Below, piece by piece: positions 47,691-59,100 of a stretch of 64,000 nucleotides of DNA. Position numbers and translations under genes: made by a program. Below the pieces are notes generated by a model. The model did no database searches and was not told the DNA's origin. It was given only the letters and a program-made list of their open reading frames with translations. The DNA is from Muricea muricata (Eukaryota; Cnidaria; Anthozoa; Malacalcyonacea; Plexauridae), in NCBI GenBank assembly GCA_963855995.1, contig OY979716.1, positions 23,674,283-23,738,282 of the forward strand, given 5' to 3'. The stretch's first letter is position 1. Every line of letters begins with the position of its first letter.

Positions 47691-48079
47691 GAGTTCAACA
47701 ACTGTGCATTCAGTTGACTCAGTAGCAACACTAGTTCCTGCAACTAAATAGGTTATTGTCAAACACAAATCTAATTGCCACGGACACAGAAACACAGGAA
47801 ATACATCTACTGTATGGTTGTGTCAATTGGGTATAACAAAATATATTATAAAAGGTTATGATGAACCATATTGTATTAGTGAAATGGATTCAAATATTTC
47901 ATTTGACTTCATGCTAAAGTGTTTACTTGCTTCAATGTATTAAAAATCAATATAAAACAATACTTATCTCAACATTATCAGCTAAATGAAGATTATCAGT
48001 TACACGAATATAAGCGATGTATAAAAAATGATTATTATCCCAAAAGTTAAACGAGAAACATGCTCCGAATAAAGAAGCA

Positions 48080-48616
48080 TCAATTCAAATGTTCTTCATT
48101 TGCAATGTAAACAAACATTTTGTTGCGCATGAGTAATTTGACACACACCTGAGTGACCTGACTCAATACCGCCTTCAATTCCGGAAAATCCAGGCTCGGC
48201 CCGAAACAGCTCAATAATTTTTTGCGAAGTGGCATTAGGCTGACAAGGCTGTGGTGGTGGCTTTCCATCCCCAGTTTTTTCTTTAGACTTCTTTTCCTGG
48301 TTGAGTTCTTTCCGTGCCACCCCACACAATGCTCTCCATTTTCACGTACTTCTGTTGGTGTTCTTTTGGCGATCTCAGGCGCATTTACTTTGTCACTGAT
48401 AGACTGCCAAATTGCTTGCTTTCTTTTGTTTGTTAAATTTTTTGTGAATTTTTCTCTTATTGTTTCGAGGTATTCTTCCGCCAATTTCAATAACAAATTG
48501 CATTCAGCGGCTGAGAAATTTGGCTTCCTACCTTTCCTTTCTTTTTTGCCGTCCATTTTGAGTTTTGATATTTTTGGTGGGATCACAGCTGGTAAAAACC
48601 GGTTTTGTCTGGTCAT
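48080..48616 (-). pseudogene. Harbinger Myb/SANT-like DNA-binding protein, N-terminal part
   Basis: Starts MTRQNRFLPAVIPPKISKL at 48616, followed by a basic region and a Myb/SANT-like trihelix domain: NFSAAECNLLLKLAEEYLET, NLTNKRKQAIWQSISDKVNA. In another frame, LFRAEPGFSGIEGGIESG follows, typical of these proteins, so a frameshift lies near 48320. Harbinger elements need this accessory protein to help the transposase reach the nucleus and DNA. It points away from the transposase, as in other Harbinger elements. Confidence 0.72.
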
Positions 48617-50829
48617 GGTTAGTTAATCGGACGGTTAGTTAAACGCAGCGCTAAACGGGCTTTGTGCAACAAAGTTTTATCCTCCGTTTAACTATACGCT
48701 TGGCAGGAAATTTATAGGCTGGATAACGATTAAACGCCGTTTAAAGTGCATATGAAAGGATTTTTATTTGTTCCCTAAAAAATCGGCCATGACGAGACGA
48801 TTCGAATGATGTATATCATTATTTGATAGGACAAATACTTCCAGAGATATTTAGCTTCGAACACGCCAAAAAATAGGTTTTTATAAATCAGGCCGGGAGA
48901 AAAGAAGCTGGGTACGAATTAAGGTTTGTGACGTCAAATCGGGAACGGAAGTAATTTGACCTCCTAACTGCTCTTTAGTGTTTTGTATAAACAGTGCAAT
49001 TAAATTAGAAAAATTTGAGAAAATTTGTTTTATTTTACGAAAGTTATACTAATATGAGTAGTTGTAAGGTATACTCCGATTAAACGTTTTCATCTAACGA
49101 ATCAGAGCCAGATTATGTTGATGAATACGAACTTGAAGCCGAGCATTTTGATGTAGCCATGTAGGTTCCACTTCGCCATCGCACGAGGCAAAGGTGAAGG
49201 CATAGGAAGACAGTGTAGCTGCGGCAGCTTCAATTTCTTGGATCATACCGGAAAGCCAGTCATGGCGGATGGCCGCAAGTAAATATCGAACAATATCTCG
49301 CCGAACATATCGCCGAATGGTTCAGAAGAGGCGTAAGTATTAGACTGAGCTTTTGTTGCAATTAAAATTAATTGACATGTTTTACACAACACGCTATACT
49401 CACTTTAAGAAATAGACTACATAAATTATAACCCTAATACAGCTAACGATACGCTCGCAATTAGATACCATAGACCGCAGATTAAAAATGCATGCAGTGG
49501 TTGTTTGCAATTTGCTTTTCTTCATGTTATTGCTCTAATTACTGTACATAATTTTGTTTCCAATATTTTTTGCTTTACCATGAAAAATATACCATCAGAT
49601 ACCACAGCATTCTTCACAGATGCTATCTAATTTATTTGCCTTTATTTTTTTTTTGTATACTTACTATTTCTAATCTTTTTTTAGGTTCTAGCAGGCAAGA
49701 TCATATAGAGACTGGAGTTTTCTCAACTTGTCTACAGCATGTGTATACCAATCAACTCAAACAAAATTTCGGGAAAATTCAGATGTATTTACAGGTTTTG
49801 ATGAGGATATTGGCTCAGAATAATAAACTGTTTTACAAATACAACATTTTTTTTTACACTTTGCCCCAAATGGCCTTTGTTCAACTGTTTTAATAGCATA
49901 GTCAATGTTTGCTTCCCCTCCCTGAGGTTGAGCCAAATATTGTTTAGTGCATTAAATCTATTGTGCACAAGTCGAGTGCAATGAGGCAATGACAACACAA
50001 AACTGCTAAAGGTCACTTGGTGAACAGTACAATAAACACAGGTTAATAAATTATCTTGTACATACACCTTTTCTATCTATTTCTATCACATTTGTTGTAT
50101 TAAACATCTATTTGTTAATGAAATAAAACTACAGAATTAAATATACAATATCTACAATATCATATAGTCATTTTCCACTCTGCTTATTCCTTGGGCAATC
50201 CAGGACATTTTCATGTCCCTTCTGGTTTCTCAACAATTTTCAGACACTATAAAATAATTATATAATGTTAGGAATTTATGTGTTTTTATTGGTCAAGAGC
50301 CATGATCTCAAGAGACAGACACAGAATTGCACCACACAAAACCGTATTTCAAAATTGCAAAATGTTTAATGCTGTTTTCTTGGTATAAAATAAATAAATA
50401 GATAAGATTTTGCTTTGTCTGTTCAGTTATAGCTGAACAGTATGAATTCATAATGTGGGAAGAACAAAAATGTGATAACTTAGCCCTGGTGACTTTCAAG
50501 CTGTTTTGAACGAAATCTGTCATTAACAATGGCAAAATACAATTATTCTTTTATCACACCGACATACAGAAACATTCATTGCACCAAACAAATTCTATTG
50601 ATGGTTTGTATATAATGTGATATATAGCAGCCATGTTGGAGGTATAACACAGAATAAAGAATATGTTATTAGTACTACTGTCGGATCTGGCTGGCGTGGA
50701 TGGCCGACATTGTCTGCGCTTTCCTAGAGATTGACTGCAAACCAGGAATAAAACCTTATGAGCGTGCCTCCTACTAGATCTAAGTATAACTGAAAACACT
50801 TACTAGAACGTAATTCGGCAGAGATTTTC

Positions 50830-52000
50830 TTCTCGTGGGTCAACTTTTGTTCTTCGTCAACAGTTCATGGCGAAGAAGCCTGTTTTCTTTTCGTAATATG
50901 ACACATTCGTCACACACGTATGCAGCCATTGTTTGGGTAAATTTCTCACGTTACATCCCTTCATTTAGTTCCTACGGGTTCAAACAAAAACAATTGTTAA
51001 ACTGTGGACACTCTATTCGTACATGTAGTGTAAACCGTTCTTACAATGTCTAGTTAACAACAAGGTCAATAAAGCTAAGTTTGTAGGAAACCGATTTGCG
51101 GTATGCAAATGAAAGAATTAACTTAAAGTTTTAACAGTGTTAAATTACCGAAACAATGGTTTCTGATGCTGCAGTTTCGTCCATTACAACACCAGTTTCT
51201 CTATTGATGTAGAGGGTTGAGGCTCTTCTACTGCAGTATGTTCTTCCTTCGCAATCTAAAAATTTTTTTAATGGTAACATAAGTTAGAAATACTTGCGAT
51301 ATATCATCATCATATATGCAATTTTGCTTTATAAATTGTTTGCCTCAGCCAGTGGCGGATCTAGCGTAAGTCAAAATAAATTACCACAGTTCTTTCTTGG
51401 ATATATTTACATTTTAAAATACCTTCAAGGCAACTTCATTGGTTAGCTTTTATTCTTTTGAAATTCATAACCTATGACATTGTTATAAAGTTATTTTGAA
51501 TTTAAAATTGGGCCGCTACAATTTATTTTGACTTACCCTGGATCCGCCACTGGCCTCAGCAATCTCACCTTGTGTTGAAGTGTTCTAGCTGTTCTCTTCG
51601 TCATCTCTTGGTCGCCTTTGCTTGCAGCGAACAATGTTGGGAACGAGGAAACATCGATCTCATCTTTTTTTAGCCACGGAATGTAAGTTTGCCCCGGCAA
51701 ATTTACTTGGCGAACAAATGCGTCCAGCCTCCAGATGCTCCGAGTATATCCAGCTTAAACTGGAAGGCTCCAATTTAGCGTGTTTGCGCTTAACGAAATC
51801 TACCCAGCACTTGACTCGCTTTATCGCCTCTGGTCTGGAATTCCCATTACAAGGAATCTTATGAAGAATTATACCGCTTTTTGGATCCGGTGTGTTAGAA
51901 CACCCAAAAACAACGCAAAGCGAAGGTATTTTACACTCATATTTGTGCTCATATGCTGCGCCAAACAATATTGATTTATAGCAAATTGATACTAGCAAAA
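50830..52000 (-). pseudogene. Kolobok THAP-domain protein
   Basis: Minus strand. The THAP domain (about 51660-52000) reads CVVFGCSNTPDPKSG, LHKIP, CWVDFVKRKHAKLEPSSL, then SWIYSEHLEAG, where the third zinc ligand (usually SWICSEHF) is Tyr. Further exons follow: about 51150-51256 (CEGRTYCSRRASTLYINRET after TTTTTAG), and about 50830-50935 with CDECVILRKENRLLRHEL, a short leucine coil as in many THAP proteins. The MITE at 51350 lies in the gap between the first two. The zinc-ligand change makes DNA binding doubtful. Confidence 0.65.
51350..51552. mobile_element. 203-bp hAT-type MITE with 8-bp target duplication, copy 2
   Basis: The same element as 25967-26169: the same length, ends CAGTGGCGGATC and GATCCGCCACTG, and a near-identical interior. 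GCCTCAGC flanks it exactly at 51342-51349 and 51553-51560. It lies inside the Kolobok element. Confidence 0.92.
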
Positions 52001-52701
52001 TTACTTCCGTTCCCGATTTGACGTCACGAGCTTTATTCGGACTCAGTCTTATTTTTCCCGGCCACTTTTGAAAATTGGTGGGTTTAAAGTCAAATATGTG
52101 CGAAAATATTTTTTGGATTGGGAAATGCAACATGTCATTCGAATCGTCTCGCCATGGCCGATTTTTAGCGAAAAAATCAAAATTCTTTCATATGCACTTT
52201 AAGTTAAACGGCTACGAACAACCGGCCCCAGGTATAGAGCACACATATTTTTTATGTGGACTGCGTGGGAGCTGAATAATGGGAGGAGTTTCCTGTAGAT
52301 TTTATGATCGATGTTTTTCAGTTTTTGTATGAAAATGCTCATTTTTAGATCTGAAAAACCTACCTAAACCTTCCTTCAATTTTCACCATCTTGGCTTCAA
52401 AAAATCAGAGCAATTCTATACCAATCAGAACCCGTTCATTCACTAGCTAGTTCTGTGTTTCCTGATTGGATACTTTGGTCGGCATTAGGGTCAGGAGTTG
52501 GGTCAGGTTTGGGGTTAGCCTTATATAAGTGAGCATTCATAAATTACCAAGCACATAGGGCTTTTCGATCGGCATGGTTTTGCTCAAAAATCAAGCCTGA
52601 GTTATCATTCCAGTTATAACAGAGTTCAGGGCTTGCTGCATGCATGTAATTCTATGGTATTAATTTACATTTATACAATTTTTCTATCGTTTATAAAATA
52701 G

Positions 52702-52964
52702 CTGGTCGACGTGGTGATATCAAATTGGAGTCTATTTTACAATTTGAAACCTCGAGTGATGAAGAACCATTGCTGGGTTTTAAATTTGCTCCAAAAATAA
52801 GATTCTGCGAGGTAACAAAATCTTTTTTACCACTGGCCAATACTTGCATAAATGTGATGACACTTCCATATGCTTCACACAGTTCCATGCCATTGCCCTC
52901 TGATAATATTCTGTTTGATTTGTATGATGAGGCATATGCTTGTGTATATTCTGGAAACGTTTGA
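52702..52964 (+). CDS. HECT E3-ligase-type C-terminal exon
   Basis: Acceptor AAAATAG ends at 52701. It enters in phase 1 and reads GRRGDIKLESILQFETSSDE, EPLLGFKFAPKIRF, then LPLANTCINVMTLPYASHSS and DEAYACVYSGNV before the stop. The TC(I/F)N.(M)LP pattern with its single Cys is the active-site end of the HECT lobe, and the closing segment also fits. No other HECT exon was found nearby; the Harbinger/Kolobok block directly upstream may lie in its intron. It could be the last exon of a real gene or a stranded fragment. Confidence 0.55.
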
Positions 52965-53502
52965 TAAGCACAAGGATCGTAGAGGATGGAAAATAGCTGG
53001 TGTTCAAATTTGAGATGAACTTTAAACATCCTGCATCAACCTATACAGTACATCGCAAAGTTTTTACATTTTAAATTGATTTGTACTGTTGATATTATTT
53101 CACACTACACATTACTTCTTTTAAAGAGGCGGTCAAGTCAGTGATGTCTTGTTGGAAAACAAAGCGTGATTAAGTTTATAAAACATCAAAAGATGTGTAA
53201 CATCAGAAGAGTTCTAATTGTGTAACAATTTTATTGCCATGGTCACTATGATGGTAACGTTACAATATGGCAAACATTTCATCTTTAAAGTAAATTAACT
53301 TGAATACGAGTTCGGTTACCTCATTTTGATTTCATAAAATGTTTTCTTACAAAATATCGACTGATAAAATGTTATCAAACATAATCACACATTTGGAAAA
53401 TTTAGTTGGTAATGTTTTTAAATCATCAAATTAGTTCAATATATTATGAGAAAGCAATTCATGAAATAAAATATGGGAGAGTTAAGTTAAAGAGTTTTCG
53501 AG

Positions 53503-54450
53503 TTAAGTTAAGGACGAAATATCCTCCATTTTTGGTAATGCATACATCGAAGGGTTCTCACATAACACCAGTGGCGTGGTAAAAGAAACTAAGAACGCCT
53601 TGAAAAACATCTCTCCAAAGCCTCTCAATTCTTTGATTGTGAGTACTTCGCAAGTGATAATACTTCCCCGATCAGTTCCTCTTTTTTCAATCATGTAATC
53701 AGCAATTTGAACATTTTCCAAGCCCTTGTCTGTTCTTACCCGACTTGGTATGCCATACTCATTCACAGCAGCCACGAGACAGTCAAGCAATGTATCAGCT
53801 TTATTGCTGTTGTAGCAAATAAGCATCATTGGTAACCTACTGAAACCATCAATGCCACCAACAATCTATTTTTTTTCTGTCTGCAACCCCCTGACTATCA
53901 ACTCGGTGAATTGACTCACGCATGCGCGATCTCTGAAATTCGATACCTTTGCCAAGTAATAGCTTTTTACAGGTATCATGTTCTAAACAAAAAGGAAAGT
54001 CGTTGACAATTTTACCTTCATTGATGTCTAACTGTTGATCAGTTATTTCCGAAAAGTCAAGTTTGCTAAGGCCATAGCTTCTCATACGGCAGGTAAATCG
54101 TCGATTCCGATACGGACTACATAGTGGCTATTTCACTTATAAGAAAGTCTTCATCAAGAAAACTTTCTAGGACTTCTTTTGGTATCTCGAATTTCGCATA
54201 GTCTCCATCTGTTCGCGTTTTTACTGGTTTCACAGAGCCATATTTTGTGCATTCCATGCGTAAACGATATCAGGCGTGACCGTTTGGTTTAAGAATCGTT
54301 TGGTCAGCGAGCCAAGACCAAGTTTCTCTAAAATATTCTTCATTTGAGATTGAAAATTTGAATCCATTTTGTATTGTTCATAAACCCAGATTAGCCGGCA
54401 AATGTAAGTAAAAACAACATGCATTATATTCAATAATAGCACCGGAAATG
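53503..54450 (-). pseudogene. Integrase-core protein remnant (retroviral-integrase-like fold)
   Basis: Minus strand. From about 54380: MDSNFQSQMKNILEKLG, TPDIVYAWNAQN; then with stops between, MRSYGLSKLDFSEITDQQLD and FPFC, KKLLLGKGIEFQRSRMRESI, HRVDSQG (53849-54085). Then GGIDGFSRLPMMLICYNSNK and [31 protein letters not shown] (53503-53870). The HTH-like part, the first DxG motif and RVRTDKG.EN match a family of integrase-core proteins common in invertebrate genomes. After GSII the usual HNQRIERLW segment is replaced, so the end is lost. Confidence 0.65.
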
Positions 54451-54457
54451 AAGTTTG

Positions 54458-54720
54458 CACACAAAGAAGTTCATAATGAAGTTTGCATATAATGAAGTTA
54501 CACACAACGAAGCTGCATATAATGAAGTTGCAGATAATGAAGTTGCATATAATGAAGTTTGCACATAATGAAGCTTGCACATAATGAAGTTTGCATATAA
54601 TGAAGTTGAGTATAGCGAAGTTTGCTCCGCATATAATGGCGAATCGACAGGATATAACGAAGTTTGCACCGCATAGAATGGCAAATTGACAGCATGCATA
54701 TAACGAAGTTTGCACCGCAT
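54458..54720. repeat. Minisatellite of 14-17 bp units (ATAATGAAGTTTGCAT)
   Basis: About fifteen imperfect tandem copies of an ATAATGAAGTT(T)GCAT-type unit. In the right third they grow into a longer unit (ATAACGAAGTTTGCACCGCAT). The open minus-strand frames across it are products of the repeat, not genes. Confidence 0.8.
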
Positions 54721-54899
54721 ATATTAATAAATGGTCACTATGTAATAAAAGATTACAACCTAAGACAGCTACGGCATTCCATACTACATATACATGTTGT
54801 ATCTGTTATTGCAAGTAAACCTCGAAAACTTTCTTTCAAACTACGACTTAGCGGTTGCTTTCATTTGAACACTTATAGTTTTCATGAGTTATTATAATA

Positions 54900-55246
54900 G
54901 TAAGCAATAATAGTGCAAATGAAATACTTCTGTGTCAAGGACTTAATTGCGCATTTAGGAGAGGCTGCACTCAAAACTAATTTTTCCGAACGTTAGGAAT
55001 AGGCTCAAGTATGCATTTTATATTTGTTATTTCTATTGGTAAAACCAACAATTTAGTCCCGTTGTTTTTAATTTTGGCGGTATAAATTTGTTCAGAACTT
55101 GTTTGTTTTCACAGTCAATCAACATCAAAGTAGCTGCACAGCTGCCGGTCTAACTCGTCTGGCTGCCTAAGATATGCTGAAAAAATAAGTTTCCTGTTTT
55201 AACAAATTGTGTTCGTTAAGATAACACGAAATCTCTTCATGTAGCG
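54900..55246 (+). promoter_or_regulatory. Candidate promoter region before the 55247 exon
   Basis: No gene. The last about 40 bp (GTTCGTTAAGATAACACGAA...GTAGCG) match the regions before the exons at 9103 and 7981. This points to a shared core promoter/5' UTR, though no TATA box stands out. Confidence 0.35.
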
Positions 55247-55361
55247 ATGTTTATGCTGCAAATTCAGATTTGCTTCCCACTGTTTGGACTTGTGAAATCA
55301 AAAGAAAAGGTTTATGTGGAAACGGGTTTGTTTAGTCACACATTTCCTGTGATAATGCAAA
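55247..55361 (+). CDS. Paralogous signal-peptide exon 1, intact
   Basis: A 115-bp exon like the one at 7981. It starts MFMLQIQICFPLFGLV, has SKEKVYVETGLFSHTFPV, and ends IMQ with donor GTATGT after one base (phase 1). The length and all landmarks match the first exon of the PAN-EGF gene. No PAN or EGF exon follows within the window, so this is either the start of a related gene whose next exon is beyond 64000 or an orphan copy. Confidence 0.55.
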
Positions 55362-57227
55362 GTATGTTTAATTTAATGTTATTTGCTGGCGTTAATTGCG
55401 CATTGCATACAAACGAAAGCCACAGAATTATCACGCCGTGGCCAAATTAGGAAATTAACTACGCGGCAAATGCAGAAAAACAGTGTTTTTAATACAGAGG
55501 ATAATCTTTTACAACAAACAATGCAATTACTATCGATTGAAATATCCTAATAAATTGCCGATTTCTACAACTTTTTCGTTAATAATATATTTCAGCACTT
55601 TCCAGGGTTTCAAGCCCGGCCAGGTAGAATATTTTGCTGTTGAACGCTATATTAATTTCACAAAGGTACGAATGTTCTAAATTAAATGAGCCCGTATTCT
55701 CGTTTTTTTTATTTGCGAACTACAAACAAAAGTCGATAAGGTTGATGATTATTACTGTATTTGGGCTTCCGTGAATGAATACATGTTTTCACCAGCGTGA
55801 ACTGTTGTTATTACAGTAAATAACTATATTGGTTCAATTTTTCTGTTTTGTGATTGTGAAAATTCTTATCGCGTCCTCGGCTAACAAGAAATCATATCCA
55901 CTGGGTTGCCATAGTTGCGAGGGCAAATATGGTCTCTGTTGACAGACAGGCCGGAGAAATGAATTTTTAAGAAAAAAATTCTGAGAAAAATAAGATTAAT
56001 GAAATAAGAACAGCCTTTACAACGGGGTGAAGTCAATTCTCTTATTCAGAAAAGTTGTCAAGAAAGGATTTCGCTTCTCCAGAAAGATTTCGCTTTTGTA
56101 TAGCCTATTTTCATTGCAGTCTATTTTAATACATTAATGTTTCGTGTTCTTGCATGGAAAGCTAGTAGATCTACAATTCATTTGTAAACGAACGAACACG
56201 TTCATTTCTTTAAAATAGTTTGAAAGAGAACATTGGAACGTTAGACAATTTATATCCTGTTCGTGTTTGAGCATTTGTGCATATGAAGCAAGCATATTCA
56301 CCCAGAAATTGTAGCAAGTATAATGCAAGGTGTTTTTTGTAGCCCTACGTTTAGTCATCTCTTGTCGACCCAGATTTCTATCCTTATAAGGTTTTTGAAT
56401 TTGACGTGTTTTCGCGACAAGCGTCGCAAAGTGCAAATTCTACTATACCTATTCTTATATATTGTAATGTAAAAGAAAGATTATTTCTTCACAATGGTTT
56501 AAAGATTTTGGGCAGAAGTGCGATAAACCTGAGTCTTCAAGCTGGGAAGACCGCACCGTTAATACGACAACATTGCACATTTTAGTAATCTACGCTTATA
56601 TCAAGATGATGAAAAGCCTAATAGCTATTTAGATGTCGGTAATGAAAGCAGCAATTACTTCTTTATAGGTGATATAATTTAATATTTTCGTTAAACTGTG
56701 TTCCATAGTTATTTAAATTTGCAATAAATACAGATCTTTCATAAGTATAATTATAGCGGCTGAGTGTAGGTTATATTTTACCTGATGGTCGTATGGAGAA
56801 TTAATACTTCGACTAAATTAACAAATTAACTACGCCGCAACTGGAGAAAAACTGTGTTTTTAATTAAGAGGATAATCTTTCACAACAAATAATGCAATTA
56901 CTCTCCATATGCAATTTGTGAAGCGAGCGTTTATATACAGGAATAACATTTATGCCCGTATATTAATCCAATTAAACAATCGTTTCCACCTGGTAGGATC
57001 CCATATATTATTCCCATATTTTTCATAAACATACATACAAACCTACATATAGCCATAATAGCAAACGCAAAAAAATAGCCGTGTAGAACATACATAATAT
57101 CAGCTGCTCTTAATAAGTATTTGAAACATCCCGAAACATCTCAAATACTGTTTATTGATTGATGATGTTGAAGCACAAATAAAGCAATTAACAATTAATA
57201 TTCATTGAGATATTATGAAAACTTGTT

Positions 57228-57300
57228 TGCGAAAAATTTTGTGAGCGATGTTTGTGCTACAATTTAAAATTTTCTTCATGAGTGAAAGTTGAGCCCGTAT
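57228..57300 (+). pseudogene. Broken exon-1 copy
   Basis: GCGATGTTTGTGCTACAATTTAAAATTTTCTTC matches the start of the leader, but the similarity stops after about 40 bp and becomes GAGTGAAAGTTGAGCCCG, which is found as separate sequence in other units of this region. Confidence 0.55.
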
Positions 57301-57834
57301 CTTTTTATTATTTGCAAACTACAAACAGAAGCAGGATTGAATAGGTATATCGTTTAGTCATGCTTGCGTTAAGTTTAATTTTTCTGTTTTCGAAATTGGA
57401 AAATTTATATGGCGTCTTCAGTAGACAAAGACGTCATTTATACGGGGTTGCTATAGTTGCGAGGGCAAACATAATGTCTGTTCATTTGTCACAAATAAAA
57501 CATCAGGAGGGCGTCTGCTCTTTGGAAATACGCGAGTTTTGTTTTAAATTGTTATCTAATGGGACAGATCAAAGCTTTTCTTCTCGCGGCACTAAAATCA
57601 TCGGTCTGGCTATGCTACTGTTTATTGTTTGAGGATGTTGAAACACAAATAAAAATTGCGTGGCTTAACAATCAGCAGCGAAGCTCATTCTATGCAAATT
57701 TTAATCATTATCATTATTAACTTCTTCAGAAATTGATCCTTATATGGCCTATAAACACTGATAAATTTGCATTTGCATGACCAAACGTCGGGCTGGCTTT
57801 GCCACTGTTAATTAATAGCATTCGTTGAGATATC

Positions 57835-57982
57835 ATGAAAACCTGTCTGCGAAAACTTTTGAAGGCGATCTTTGTGCTACAAACTCAGATTTTCTTCGTG
57901 CTGATTGAACGCGTGACGTCAAAGGAAAATATTTATCTGGAAACTGGCCTGCCCGATCAGTCATTTCCTACGATAACGCGAA
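57835..57982 (+). CDS. Paralogous signal-peptide exon 1, intact variant
   Basis: Aligns with the 7981 exon, but the usual ATG is ATC. An in-frame ATG 33 bp upstream extends the leader: MKTCLRKLLKAIFVLQTQIF then FVLIERVTSKENIYLETG, SFPTITR. It ends at donor GTAAGT after one base, phase 1. The extended N-terminus is basic, then hydrophobic, and would still work as a signal peptide. As with 55247, the rest of the gene is not seen. Confidence 0.5.
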
Positions 57983-58569
57983 GTAAGTTCAATTTTATAC
58001 TGTTATTTGCCGGCATAACATGCATATTGCATGTAATCTGCATTAGTTTAAGGTCTCATTTACTGTTATTTGTTAGCATTGCTTGCAATTGATCGCATTC
58101 TTAAAGATAATACGCTGTTTTAAGAGGTTGTTCTAGTTTTATTACTCCAAACTCCACTAATGTCTGTGGATTTTTTACAAACTGTGTCAGCGGCGGATAC
58201 ATGTCAGGTTAGAGAGAAGAGATTCAATGGAAATGTCTTCGGTTAAAGTGTTTAATTGTGCAATGGATTGAAAATATTTGACTGAGCACATCTTTCCTTT
58301 AACGGAAAATTTGCAAAAATAGCATCAATTAAGTGAGGATTGAATTGGCAATGAGAAAAAAAACGACCGCGAAGGAGGGATTTCGCTTCCTTGGATAGAT
58401 TTCAATTTTTAGCAGCCCATTTTTATTCCAGTCTATCTTTATTTCACAAGTTTTTTTCTTCTCGCGGCACTAAAATCATCGGCCTGTCTATGCTACTGTT
58501 CATTGTTTGAGGATGTTGAACCACAAATAAAGCTTGCCTTGCTTAACAATAAGTATTCGTTGAGACATC

Positions 58570-58610
58570 ATGAAAGTTCGTTTGCGAAAACTTTTGAACC
58601 ATCCTAATAA
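58570..58610 (+). pseudogene. Truncated exon-1 copy
   Basis: ATGAAAGTTCGTTTGCGAAAACTTTTGAA matches the extended start of the 57835 exon, and its upstream 100 bp also match, but the sequence then jumps to unrelated CCATCCTAATAAATTTC. Confidence 0.5.
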
Positions 58611-59100
58611 ATTTCACGTTTCTTGCCATTTTTCGTCAATATACTGCAATTGTTTCGAAGAGTCCGATCAGGTAGAATTTTCTTCTGTCGAGAGCTGAAC
58701 GAAAATTCTGAGTGAAAATTGAGCCCGTATATATCTTGCTATTATTTGTTAACCACAAACAGAAGCACGATTAAATAGGTATAGTGTTTAGACGTGTTTG
58801 CGCTAAGTTTTATTTTTCTGTTTTCGAAATTGAAAAATTCCTTTCGCGTCCTCAGTACAAAAACATCATCTCGACAGGGTTGCTATAGTTGCGAGAACAA
58901 ACATGATCTCTCTTGATTTGTCACGAATAAAACTTCAGGAGGGCTTCAGTTCTTTGCAAATACACGAGATCTGTTTTATATTTTTATCTGCTGGGATAGA
59001 TCAAAACTTTGGTCTGGCTGTGCTATTGTTTTTTTGTTGGAGGATGTTGACGCACAAATAAAGCTTGCGTAGCTTAACAGTTAGTATTCGTTGTGATATC

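Larger units (their letters stand above)
48745..52198. mobile_element. Kolobok-type element with TTAA target duplication
   Basis: Inverted ends start AGTGCATATGAAAG and pair, imperfectly, for about 230 bp (GGCCATGACGAGACGATTCG near 48787 against CGAATCGTCTCGCCATGGCC near 52142). TTAA lies exactly outside both ends (48741-48744 and 52199-52202). TTAA duplication plus a THAP protein fits Kolobok; piggyBac also uses TTAA but has no THAP domain. It sits inside the right terminal repeat of the Harbinger element. On plus, ESEPDYVDEYELEAEHF near 49100 is the start of a second frame, with early stops. Confidence 0.78.
44346..52228. mobile_element. PIF/Harbinger element with nested insertions
   Basis: The terminal inverted repeats GGGCCGGTTGTTAGTACGCC (left) and, on the opposite strand at the right, GGGCCGGTTGTTCGTAGCC bound the element, with pairing continuing through GTTTAACT. 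CAG flanks it at 44343-44345 and 52229-52231, a 3-bp target duplication of CWG type. Subterminal GGTTAAA and TATCC(A)GTGGATAAA motifs repeat near the ends. It carries a plus-strand transposase and a minus-strand Myb-like gene, the usual Harbinger pair, and has received a LINE, a MITE and a Kolobok element, so its own share is only about 3 kb. Confidence 0.82.

Noticed and set aside
54600-54720. ATAACGAAGTT-like blocks resembling recombinase half-sites
   Set aside because: They are units of a minisatellite with gradual drift, have no paired inverted half-sites around a spacer, and no tyrosine recombinase gene was seen.
54430-54720. Cys-rich minus-strand open frames
   Set aside because: They come from the minisatellite in several frames at once, with no start context or family match.
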